Assembly: GCA_945901835.1 (NCBI GenBank) | Contig: CAMDMH010000110.1 | Coordinates: forward strand, 1 to 8,283 | Length of the DNA stretch: 8,283 nt | Direction: 5' to 3' | Origin: Devosia equisanguinis | GTDB lineage: Bacteria > Pseudomonadota > Alphaproteobacteria > Rhizobiales > Hyphomicrobiaceae | In this document: piece by piece, positions 1 through 6,360 of the stretch | Numbering within the stretch: the first letter of the stretch is position 1 | Layout of the letters: each line of letters opens with the position of its first letter | Notes under the pieces: generated by a model | The model's input: the letters and a program-made list of their open reading frames with translations, nothing else | Told to the model about the DNA's origin: nothing | Databases searched by the model: none | Made by a program: the position numbers and the translations under genes

Positions 1-1268
1 ATGTCGGCATCCTCGGGAAATATTCCGAGCTCGCCGAAGCGCTGCCGCTCATCGTCATCAGCTAGTCGTCGCAGGCTGATCGAGATCGTCTTTGCAACGG
101 CTATGGTCCGCTCTGCACTGTCATTGCTATCGAAGGCGGTAAGCCCTTCCTCGTCGAGAAACCGGTTGGCCTCAATGATGGCCTCGGCCAAGCGCTGGCC
201 GGCCCCAATGCCTTCGCGCAAGAAGCCGTTCGCGAGCTTGAGTAGCTGTGCCCACTGCCCAAGGCGCTTCGCGAGTTGGCCGAGCGCGAACTCCTGTGCC
301 GCGACCTGGTCCTTGGGCAAATCCCGGCGCAGCAGATGCATGGCCTCGGCTGGCCGCATCGCGTCGACGGATTGGCGTCGCGCCGTATCCGGCAGTACCG
401 GATCAAAGCGCGTGGTGACGAGCCGGGTCGTCGCCTTGCCGCCGTGCAAGAAGGGGTCGAGATGAGTCTTCTCCCAGACATCATCAATGATGAGCAGGAT
501 GCGCCGCTCGCCCAATGCCTCTGCGAGTGCCGTTCGTGCCGCCTCGACGTTGTGCATGGAGACGGCCGTGCCGGTGATGAGCGCGACGAGGTCCGAAATT
601 AGCGTGAGAACTCTCGCGCCCCCGTTCTCGCCCAGCTCTACCCAAAGTACGCCGTCGTAGTAGGCGTCAACGATGGCAGCGTCTTGCGCCAGCGCCTTCG
701 CGAGCGTCGTTTTACCATAGCCGCCGGCACCGCGCAGGGCAGCCGTGATCGCCACGGCGTCGCCTTTGGGGTCCAGCAACTGCTGCTTGAGAGCGTTGAA
801 TTCGCCCGGCCGCTCGACGAAATCGGCCGGCGGCTCCGGAGCCATCATCGGCACGCGCTTGGCGGCGCTCGGCAGCTCGAGAACGCGCAGGAGATTGGTG
901 GCCCGCTCTGCAATATCGAGATCGTAGAGGTTTCCTAGCCAGCGCGGCAGCGTGCCAAGCTCACCCAGGCCCGGCCCTTTGACAGGCGATATGGTCTTGC
1001 CCTCTTGCCGGGCCAGCCTGATTTCGCGGCGGACGACCGGGCTCTTCAGCGCGCCAGGGGTTACGAACAAAATAAAGTGCTGTAGCTCCCTGGATCGCAA
1101 CGCATTCTCGATCTGCGACCACCAATCGGCGTTGCCTTGAAGTGCGACGATGTCCTGCCAGATCGAGTGACCGTGGGCTTCCAGGTTCCCGCGCAGGTTG
1201 GCTGCGGCTTCGGCACCATCTTTGGTCGCGTAAGATATGAAAATGCGAGCCGGCTTAACTTCGACCAT
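1..1268 (-). CDS. TIR domain / NB-ARC (STAND NTPase) protein, 3' end outside window
   Basis: Reading the minus strand from the ATG at 1266-1268 gives 422 codons without a stop, running off the left edge, so only the N-terminal part is seen. Residues about 6-97 form a TIR domain: it opens with ARIFISYATKDG, has a DWW..IE.AL helix (48-56), and ends with FVTPGALKSPVVRREI. E82 aligns with the catalytic glutamate of NAD-cleaving TIRs such as SARM1. Residues about 150-422 are NB-ARC: an entry motif FVERPGEF, a P-loop GAGGYGKTT (180-188, K186), Walker B LLIIDDVW (258-265), a sensor-1-like TTRLVTTR (280-287), a degraded GLPL-like segment near 341-350, and the winged-helix motif ELGIFPED (413-420). 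In known bacterial NLR-like proteins a C-terminal sensor triggers oligomerisation and NAD depletion; anti-phage defence is inferred here. The missing C-terminus probably carries repeats such as WD40 or TPR. The Shine-Dalgarno sequence is weak, but no upstream in-frame ATG is close. Confidence 0.9.
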   Translation of the reverse strand, partial: MVEVKPARIFISYATKDGAEAAANLRGNLEAHGHSIWQDIVALQGNADWWSQIENALRSRELQHFILFVTPGALKSPVVRREIRLARQEGKTISPVKGPGLGELGTLPRWLGNLYDLDIAERATNLLRVLELPSAAKRVPMMAPEPPADFVERPGEFNALKQQLLDPKGDAVAITAALRGAGGYGKTTLAKALAQDAAIVDAYYDGVLWVELGENGGARVLTLISDLVALITGTAVSMHNVEAARTALAEALGERRILLIIDDVWEKTHLDPFLHGGKATTRLVTTRFDPVLPDTARRQSVDAMRPAEAMHLLRRDLPKDQVAAQEFALGQLAKRLGQWAQLLKLANGFLREGIGAGQRLAEAIIEANRFLDEEGLTAFDSNDSAERTIAVAKTISISLRRLADDDERQRFGELGIFPEDAD

Positions 1269-1844
1269 TGGCGGTGCCCATCCATCTTTTCTTTCGGATC
1301 TTAGCCCAGCGGGTCGTCAGGCAACCACGTCTCATTCTGAGGGGGCAGTGCGGAAGGGCGCGCTGCGAGTTCGCGGCGGGTGGTCGCGAGCTAGCTTGTG
1401 AACCGGGATGCCATTTTTACCCTGCCCTGTGGCGGCCGAGGTACTGGGGTCGTAATGACAAGCGTGGCTTGGCCAGAGCTGCCGTTCGGTTTCAGTTAGG
1501 CTTGATCACATCAGTTTGCGAGTTGCTACTCGACAATCTGAGCCGTCCGCGCCTTGGTTGGCACTCACCATGCTCCCTCGGCAGCTGCCGAACGGGGAAC
1601 GGAGCGCGCCCGGCTTCGCGGAGCAGAGAAAGCTGCCGTCGGAGCTCACCATTCATCGGTATCAAGGCCATCGAGTCGCGACAGCCGCTCAACTTCGGAA
1701 AGCGGACATCGACCTGCACAAACGACCATCACACGCCAAACAGCGGCGCAATCCGCGACAAGCATGTGAATAGCCTGGGATTGCAGCGTATGCAGATTGT
1801 GCAGACTGCCGCCGTTGCGGACACAATGGAGGCTGAGGGAGCGG
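1269..1844. other. Non-coding gap between TIR-STAND gene and SIR2 remnant
   Basis: About 575 bp separate the start of the TIR gene from the start of the SIR2 remnant. I recognise no protein motif in any frame, although one plus-strand frame stays open through most of it. The only structure found is one copy of a diverged dispersed repeat (1534-1642). The gap must hold the promoters of two divergent genes, but no clear -35/-10 pair stands out. Confidence 0.6.
1534..1642 (+). repeat. Diverged dispersed repeat, copy A
   Basis: Aligning this segment without gaps to 4688-4796 (same strand) gives by hand count about 79 identical positions of 109. The last 56 bases are best conserved (44 of 56) and include the exact 12-mer CGCGGAGCAGAG at 1617-1628. 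Many mismatches near the left end are C/T or A/G transitions, which suggests an old shared element, not chance. It contains no recognisable gene. Its identity is unknown; it could be a degenerate intergenic repeat family. Confidence 0.6.
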
Positions 1845-2274
1845 ATGGGCTACTTGAAGCACTTTCCGAGGCCCGTACTAGAAGCTCTTGTCCATGGGCG
1901 GTGGCTACCCGTCGTCGGCGCGGGATTGTCGCTAAACGCGCTTACGCCATCTGGCCCGCGCCGCTCCTTCTAAAGCTTCACGGAGACTTACATCATCCTG
2001 AACGCATCGTTGCGACTAAAGGCGACTACGAAGGTTTTCTTGCCAAGTATGCGCTGCTCGCTACTAACCTCTCCAATCAATTGATTACGAAGACCGCCGT
2101 TCTGATAGGGTACAGTCTGGACGACCCAGATTTCCGGCAACTCTGGCACGTCGTCACGCAACGCTTGGGGCGAAGCCGCCGCCCCGCGTATGCGCTGACG
2201 CAGCCAGGGTCAGAAGCGTCGGTTCGCGCTACGATGAACTGCGCGTTCGCTCCCTCCGCATCAACCTATACAGG
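1845..2274 (+). pseudogene. SIR2-family protein remnant (internally deleted, frameshifted)
   Basis: Three pieces of one protein appear in three frames. Piece 1 starts at ATG 1845 behind a good GAGGGAG ribosome site and reads MGYLKHFPRPVLEALVHGRW then LPVVGAGLSLNA, the SIR2 nucleotide-binding start (GAGxS), before a TAA at 1971-1973. Piece 2, one frame away from about 1950, carries SIR2_2-type motifs: LLLKLHGDLHHPE, the IVATKGDYEGFL segment, and VLIGYSLDDPDFRQLW. Piece 3, from about 2224, reads RYDELRVRSLRINL in the third frame, which fits the usual C-terminal strand. Intact relatives have about 100 residues between GAGxS and KLHGD, including the TTN.D and catalytic histidine region; here almost none remain. 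So the gene is dead as an NAD hydrolase. The family's role in abortive-infection defence is known; this gene's former role is inferred from it. Confidence 0.8.
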
Positions 2275-2310
2275 TTCGCGCTGCAAGTGCGCGGCCGGCC
2301 CTCTCCCTAA

Positions 2311-2338
2311 CCCTCTCCCCATCAAAACGGGGAGTGGG
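2311..2338. repeat. GC-rich stem-loop (CTCCCC / GGGGAG)
   Basis: An inverted repeat pairs CCC-T-CTCCCC (2311-2320) with GGGGAG-T-GGG (2329-2338), ten positions with one T-T mismatch, around an 8-base loop. It lies 15 bp beyond the stop codon of the minus-strand amidohydrolase gene and just after the SIR2 remnant. It may stop or stabilise transcripts from either side. Neither strand has a T-run, so it is not a classical intrinsic terminator; it resembles the short CTCTCCCC...GGGGAGAG intergenic repeats common in bradyrhizobial genomes. Confidence 0.55.
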
Positions 2339-2353
2339 AATGTCCAGCGGCGC

Positions 2354-3328
2354 TCAAACGCGGAGCAGGCGCTCCGCATTGCCGTGGGCGATGCGGGCGC
2401 GGTCGGGATCGCTCACGGGGAGGTGGCGGAGGAAGCCGCAGGAGTCCTGCATCGAGCAGTAGGGATAGTCGACGGAGAACATGATCCGGTCCACGCCGAC
2501 CTCCAGCAGAAGATTTAGGAAGGTCGGCATGAAATTGAAACCGCCGAACGTGTAATGCACGTTCTGCCTCAGGTACTCGCCGACCGACCGCTCGAGCTTG
2601 GTCGTCTGCACGGGGAAATTCTTGTTCATGCGCGGCAGCATGAATGACAGGCCCTCGCCTAGATGGCCCACCACCACCTGGAGATTGGGATGCCGGTCGA
2701 AGACGCCGCCCAGCACCATGCGCATCAGGTGCACCGCCGTCTCGATGTGCCAGCCCCAGCCACCGGCGGCGAATGTCGCAGACACCGCAGGCGAGAAGCC
2801 GCTGTAGAGCGCGTCGACGACAGCCTTGGGCGGCACTGTGGGATGCAGATAGATCGGCGCATCGAGCTTCTCAGCGCGCGCGAGCAGCGGCTCGAAGGCC
2901 GGTGCGTCAAGGTATTGCCCGCGGGTGTGGCCGTTGATGTTCGCGCCCTTGAAGCCGAGCTTCACGATGCAGCGGTCCAGCTCATCGACGGCTGCGTCAC
3001 CTGCCTGGATCGGCAACGAGGCGAATCCCGCAAATCGCTTGGGGTGGCGCTTGATCGCCTCGGCGAGGAAGTCGTTCGCGTCGCGCGCACATGTCACGGC
3101 TTCGGCCGGCTCGCATTGCTCCACGCCCGGTGAATTGAGCGACAGCACCTGCATATCGACGCCGGCTGCATTCATCTCGGCCACGCGCGCGTCGCCGACT
3201 TCCGAGAGATTGGAGACGATCGTCTCGCCGTTCTGGCGGAACTTCCTGAACTGCTCGGTCGAGACCTTGCCCGGCCCGGCGACGAAGGCCGGCGTCACGA
3301 AGTGTTCCTCGATTGCTATGATGCGCAT
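2354..3328 (-). CDS. Amidohydrolase family (gamma-resorcylate decarboxylase/ACMSD-like)
   Basis: The 324-residue product is a metal-dependent TIM-barrel protein of the amidohydrolase-2 group. Visible metal and active-site positions are E7-x-H9 in IEEHF at the N-terminus, H162 in YLHP, H222 in VVGHLGEG and D287 in FSVDYPY. These match in order and spacing the Glu, His, His and Asp of gamma-resorcylate (2,6-dihydroxybenzoate) decarboxylase, and D287 even falls at the same number. Family members mostly decarboxylate aromatic or enol carboxylates, and some hydrolyse them; the substrate here cannot be read. A cytoplasmic location is expected, as there is no signal peptide. I chose the ATG at 3326-3328 because GGGGAG lies 9 bases upstream and the family begins at this point; an upstream in-frame ATG at 3373 would add 15 unfamiliar residues. 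It is transcribed divergently from a Bug-type binding protein, which suggests uptake and processing of a related acid. Confidence 0.88.
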   Translation of the reverse strand: MRIIAIEEHFVTPAFVAGPGKVSTEQFRKFRQNGETIVSNLSEVGDARVAEMNAAGVDMQVLSLNSPGVEQCEPAEAVTCARDANDFLAEAIKRHPKRFAGFASLPIQAGDAAVDELDRCIVKLGFKGANINGHTRGQYLDAPAFEPLLARAEKLDAPIYLHPTVPPKAVVDALYSGFSPAVSATFAAGGWGWHIETAVHLMRMVLGGVFDRHPNLQVVVGHLGEGLSFMLPRMNKNFPVQTTKLERSVGEYLRQNVHYTFGGFNFMPTFLNLLLEVGVDRIMFSVDYPYCSMQDSCGFLRHLPVSDPDRARIAHGNAERLLRV

Positions 3329-3370
3329 GGTCTCGTTCTCCCCGGTGTCCTGTGCGACGGCGATAGATAA

Positions 3371-3423
3371 CACAAGCTGCGGCTCGGCGAGTGGGACTTG
3401 CGGGCGGGAGCAGCCGGCTTGTG
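3371..3423. promoter_or_regulatory. Imperfect inverted repeat in divergent promoter region
   Basis: CACAAGC-TG-CGGCT (3371-3384) is complementary to AGCCG-GCTTGTG (3412-3423): all 12 bases of the right arm pair, with a two-base bulge in the left arm. The arms are 27 bases apart, centred in the 191-bp space between the amidohydrolase gene and the Bug gene. This is the place and form expected of a paired operator for a regulator controlling both genes. A transcript hairpin is the alternative. No regulator gene is in the window. Confidence 0.5.
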
Positions 3424-3519
3424 GGTCGGCTAGCGCTCTGGCACACTTCCGATCAATGTGGATCGTCGTTTTTAAGTCGCAATATCGCGACCGCGGCGTC
3501 GACGGGGGGGGACCGGCGC

Positions 3520-4524
3520 ATGCGTTTCATTCGCTCAATTCTTTTCATCCGGCTCGCTTTCGCCGTTGTGTTGGCCGGCGCGTCGATGTCCGTCAGCTCC
3601 CTGCCCGCCGCCGCGCAGAGCGCAGCCAGCGGTCGCATAACCCTCGTCGTGCCGCTGGCGGCGGGCGGCGCGATGGACACCATCGCACGGGTGATGGCCG
3701 CTCGGCTTTCGACCCAGCTCGGCCGGACCGTCATCGTGGAGAACCGGACCGGCGGCGGCACTATCACGGGTACGCTTTCGGTCGCCAAGGCCGAGCCGGA
3801 CGGCAATACGCTGCTGATCGCACCCAGCGCGACGCTGACCGTGAACGTCACGATCTACAAGACGCTGAGCTACGATCCGGTGAAGGACTTCGCGCCGGTC
3901 GGCATGTACGTGCGGGTGCCGTTCGTGCTGGTCGCGAACGCGCAGAGCGGCATCCGGTCGATCGCCGATCTCGTCGCGCAGGCGAAGGCCAATCCCGGCA
4001 AGCTCACCTTTGCCTCGACCGGGGTCGGCGGGTCGCCGCACCTAGCGGCAGAGATGTTGAAGTCGATGACCGGGATCGATCTGGCGCACGTTCCTTATCG
4101 CGGGTCGCCACAGGCACTCAACGATCTGATCGGCGGGCACGTGCAGTTGACATTCGGCGATCCCGCGCTCGTGCAGGAACTGATCGCGACGAAGAAGGCC
4201 TTCCCGCTCGGGGTCTCCTCGCTCACCAGGATGGCGACCCTGCCTGATGTGCCGCCCCTGGCCGAGGCAGGATTGCCGGGGTTCGATGCGGTCTCCTGGC
4301 ACATGGTGATGGCGCCGGCGGGAACGCCCGCCGAGACCATCGCGAAATTGAATGAAGCGATCAGGCAGTTCGCCCTCGCGCCCGAAGTGCAGAAGCAGAT
4401 GGGCACTATGGGAATGATGCCCGTGGCCTCGCCGCCGCCGGCGGAGCTTCAGGGTTATCTCAAGTCCGAGATCGAGCGTTGGGGTGCAATCGTGCGGCGA
4501 GCGGGGGTCGCGGGCTCGCAGTAG
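3520..4524 (+). CDS. Tripartite tricarboxylate transporter substrate-binding protein (Bug family), Sec-exported
   Basis: The 334-residue product is a periplasmic binding protein of the Bug/TctC family, which binds small carboxylates and related molecules. A Sec signal with a basic start (MRFIRS), a hydrophobic core and an AAA-Q type cleavage site near residue 32 precedes the mature part. Family motifs follow: VVPLAAGGAMDTIAR (43-57, usual form PFxxGGxxDxxAR), VENRTGGG (73-80), then AKAEPDGNTLL (89-99) and LSYDPVKDFAPV. The ATG at 3520 starts directly before the signal sequence and follows a G-rich tract (3504-3511) that probably serves as ribosome site. An upstream start at 3391 would bury the signal peptide and is unlikely. 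No TctA or TctB membrane genes are near, so it is an orphan receptor, as is usual for expanded Bug families. The divergent amidohydrolase hints at an aromatic or keto-acid ligand, but that is inference. Confidence 0.92.
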   Translation: MRFIRSILFIRLAFAVVLAGASMSVSSLPAAAQSAASGRITLVVPLAAGGAMDTIARVMAARLSTQLGRTVIVENRTGGGTITGTLSVAKAEPDGNTLLIAPSATLTVNVTIYKTLSYDPVKDFAPVGMYVRVPFVLVANAQSGIRSIADLVAQAKANPGKLTFASTGVGGSPHLAAEMLKSMTGIDLAHVPYRGSPQALNDLIGGHVQLTFGDPALVQELIATKKAFPLGVSSLTRMATLPDVPPLAEAGLPGFDAVSWHMVMAPAGTPAETIAKLNEAIRQFALAPEVQKQMGTMGMMPVASPPPAELQGYLKSEIERWGAIVRRAGVAGSQ

Positions 4525-4687
4525 AACGCGGAGGCCGCCTGATCAGTCCCCCCCGCGAAGCCGCCGCCCGCGCTGCTCCTCTTCGGGTGAAAACGGAGTG
4601 AGGGGACTAGCCGCGCCTTCCGAAGCCGCCGCCGGTGGGCGTGGAGTTGCTCGCAGGCGACGCCCAGCAACTTCGTCTTTGCCGGTT

Positions 4688-4796
4688 CAACTTGAATCAT
4701 CCGCCACTCGGTCGCCTCTCATTATGCCACCTCGATAGTTGCCGATGGAGGAACGAAGCGTGGCCGGCTCCGCGGAGCAGAGGAAGCGGACTCCGG
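4688..4796 (+). repeat. Diverged dispersed repeat, copy B
   Basis: This is the partner of the segment at 1534-1642, in the same orientation, about 79 of 109 bases identical without gaps by hand count. The most similar stretch is 4741-4796, with the exact 12-mer CGCGGAGCAGAG at 4771-4782. Both copies lie in non-coding DNA. There are no terminal inverted repeats or coding remnants that would identify a known mobile element. Confidence 0.6.
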
Positions 4797-4847
4797 TCAC
4801 TCCACCGAAAAAGGGATGCACGCACCTGGTGGGGAGGTCCGCTCTGC
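4777..4847. repeat. Imperfect inverted repeat
   Basis: The left arm GCAGAG-GAAG-CGGAC-TCC (4777-4794) pairs with GGA-G-GTCCG-CTCTGC (4833-4847), giving 14 base pairs interrupted by a four-base and a one-base bulge around a 38-base loop. The left arm is shared with the right end of repeat copy B. It may be a property of the repeat family and not a regulatory site. Confidence 0.35.
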
Positions 4848-4917
4848 CTTCGACCGGTACCCTCGGGCGACTTGCAGCCTCGGACCAAGTACGGAGGTTC
4901 GCACTACAAATGAAATG

Positions 4918-4947
4918 ACGCCTCGCACGGCGCGTCGAGCGAGGCTT
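4918..4947 (-). terminator. Terminator-like hairpin after second Bug gene
   Basis: GCCTCGC (4920-4926) and GCGAGGC (4939-4945) form a perfect 7-bp stem with a 12-base loop, beginning about 9 bases past the TAG stop at 4955-4957. On the minus strand the stem is followed by GTCATTTCATTT, a weak T-rich tail. Position and shape suit an intrinsic terminator, but the interrupted T tract makes this uncertain. Confidence 0.5.
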
Positions 4948-4954
4948 CGTACAT

Positions 4955-5986
4955 CTATTTTGGTTCTATCGGCTTCATTCCCGCCCTTGTGGCGACCTCA
5001 AGCCAAATCTTCGTTTCCCGTTCGATACGGGCCTTTAAGGAAGCGGGTGAACCGGCGGTGACGTCCAGACCCACGAGCCGCAGCTTCTCTCGGAACCCCG
5101 GACTGTCCAGCACCACGATCGACGACTTATACAATCTGTCCGTAATTTCTGGCGGCGTCTTCGACGGGACGAACAACGCTGTGAAGTTCGCGAGCGTGAA
5201 GTCCGGAAATCCAGACTCTTCGAATGTCGGCAGGTTGGGCATGCCGGGCCACCGCTTCGGGCTGGTCAAACCGATTCCCACCACCGACCCAGCCTGAATA
5301 AGCGACTGAAGCGCCGGGAGCGCCGCCGAGCACAGCTCTACCGAGCCGGACAGCAGGGATTGGGTTGCTGGACCGCCGCCGTTGTGGGGGACGGCAGCTA
5401 GATTAATCCCAGTGCGAATCCTGAACAGCTCCCCCGTGAGGTGCGATACGGTTCCGAATCCGGGATGCGAGAAGTTGAAATTGCCCTTCTCCTTTGCTGC
5501 TTCGACGAATTCCTTCAACGTGCGAATGCCGAGCTTGGGGTTCACGGCGAAGGCCGTCGGCGTATCGGCCAGGTCAATGACGGGAGAGAAATCGGTCTCC
5601 GGATTATAGGGGATAGACGTGAACAACAGTGGGTTCGTAACGATCGAGCTCGCCTGGACCAGAACCGTGTATCCGTCCGGTTCCGACCGGGCTGCTATCC
5701 CGGCACCGAGGCTGCCGCTCGCACCGGGACGATTCTCGACGACCACGGGAACACCGAGCAACTCGCTGAGCGGCGGTCCCATCATGCGCGCGGCCACATC
5801 AACCGGACCTCCCGGTCCGAACGGCACGAGGAGCTTGATGGGTTTATCCGGGTAGGCTGCCAGTGCCGGCGAGATCCGGGCAATCAGCGGTGCCGTCAAC
5901 GCCGTTGCGGCGACGCCAGCGGCGGAGGTCAGGAAGCGCCGGCGATTGCCACCTCGGCATAAGGAGACGGAGCGATCATTCACCAT
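4955..5986 (-). CDS. Tripartite tricarboxylate transporter substrate-binding protein (Bug family), Tat-type signal
   Basis: A 343-residue Bug/TctC-family periplasmic binding protein. The N-terminus has NRRRFLTSAAG (14-24), a Tat-like twin-arginine motif, then a hydrophobic stretch and an ALA-A cleavage site near residue 43. The mature protein starts YPDKPIKLLVPFGPGGPVDV and continues with VENRPGASGSLG (83-94) and SEPDGYTVLV (101-110), all standard family positions; length is normal. The ATG at 5984-5986 is supported by AAAGGA 9 bases upstream on the minus strand. It is only distantly similar to the Sec-exported Bug protein at 3520, so the two are not a recent duplication and probably bind different ligands. 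No membrane subunits are nearby. Its first 41 bp overlap, head-to-head, the reading frame of the helix-hairpin-helix gene. Confidence 0.93.
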   Translation of the reverse strand: MVNDRSVSLCRGGNRRRFLTSAAGVAATALTAPLIARISPALAAYPDKPIKLLVPFGPGGPVDVAARMMGPPLSELLGVPVVVENRPGASGSLGAGIAARSEPDGYTVLVQASSIVTNPLLFTSIPYNPETDFSPVIDLADTPTAFAVNPKLGIRTLKEFVEAAKEKGNFNFSHPGFGTVSHLTGELFRIRTGINLAAVPHNGGGPATQSLLSGSVELCSAALPALQSLIQAGSVVGIGLTSPKRWPGMPNLPTFEESGFPDFTLANFTALFVPSKTPPEITDRLYKSSIVVLDSPGFREKLRLVGLDVTAGSPASLKARIERETKIWLEVATRAGMKPIEPK

Positions 5987-6326
5987 CTGGCAGATCCTTT
6001 CGGCTTTCCTTGCTCTGACCGCAACGGCCTTTGCTCAGCAGGCCGCCCAACCGTCACTCACCGACCGGGCCAAAGACGCGGCAGGCAATGCCCTGAAAAA
6101 CATCGTCACGCCAGCAGCCAGCCCGTCGACTTCGCCGAAAGCCGCCCGCGTGAACATCAACAAGGCGTCGGCCTCGGAACTGGATGCCCTTCCCCAGATT
6201 GGCGAAGCGCGAGCAAAGGCGATCATTACCGGTCGCCCCTACAAATCCATCGACGAACTCAAAACCAGAAAGATCCTTCCAGAAAACGCATATAGCGCGA
6301 TCGCAGACAAGATTACGGTGAATTGA
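5946..6326 (+). CDS. Periplasmic helix-hairpin-helix (ComEA-like) protein
   Basis: The 126-residue product has a signal-like N-terminus (basic MPPRHKETER, hydrophobic ILSAFLALTATAFA, cleavage before QQ at about 31), a linker TDRAKDAAGNALK, and a C-terminal helix-hairpin-helix domain VNININ-type: RVNINKAS (68-75), LDALPQIGEARAKAI (79-93), YKSIDELKTRKIL. ComEA relatives bind DNA in the periplasm, but small stand-alone forms like this in Rhizobiales have no proven function. The only usable in-frame start codon is TTG at 5946 (AGGA at 5931-5934); later in-frame codons before the signal peptide are not start codons. That start lies inside the opposite-strand Bug gene. A start disrupted by rearrangement or an unusual start codon is possible. 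A 61-residue membrane protein follows after 34 bp. Confidence 0.8.
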   Translation: MPPRHKETERSFTIWQILSAFLALTATAFAQQAAQPSLTDRAKDAAGNALKNIVTPAASPSTSPKAARVNINKASASELDALPQIGEARAKAIITGRPYKSIDELKTRKILPENAYSAIADKITVN

Positions 6327-6360
6327 GATCTGCGACGGTTCAGAACGGAAGGAGAATCTC

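Larger units (their letters stand above)
4525..4954. other. Non-coding gap between two convergent Bug genes
   Basis: About 430 bp without a credible gene; open frames here lack family motifs and ribosome sites. It holds the second copy of a diverged repeat, an imperfect hairpin that overlaps that copy's right end, and a terminator-like stem-loop next to the stop of the minus-strand gene. No clear terminator is seen right after the plus-strand stop at 4524. Confidence 0.6.

Noticed and set aside
1..465. Plus-strand open frame with a serine/arginine-rich product
   Set aside because: It is antisense to the NB-ARC coding sequence, has low-complexity composition and no motif.
1268..2518. A 416-codon plus-strand open frame as an intact gene
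   Set aside because: Only its middle (about 1950-2222) has family motifs, and these are SIR2_2-type. The SIR2 start lies in another frame, and the frame's end runs antisense through the amidohydrolase gene.
3441..3457. CTGGCACACTTCCGATC as a sigma-54 (-24/-12) promoter for the first Bug gene
   Set aside because: TGGCAC is present but the -12 TTGC element is absent at the required spacing.
2925..4247. A 440-codon plus-strand open frame
   Set aside because: It crosses the amidohydrolase gene antisense and then the Bug gene in a wrong frame. The arginine-rich product is typical of shadow frames in GC-rich DNA.
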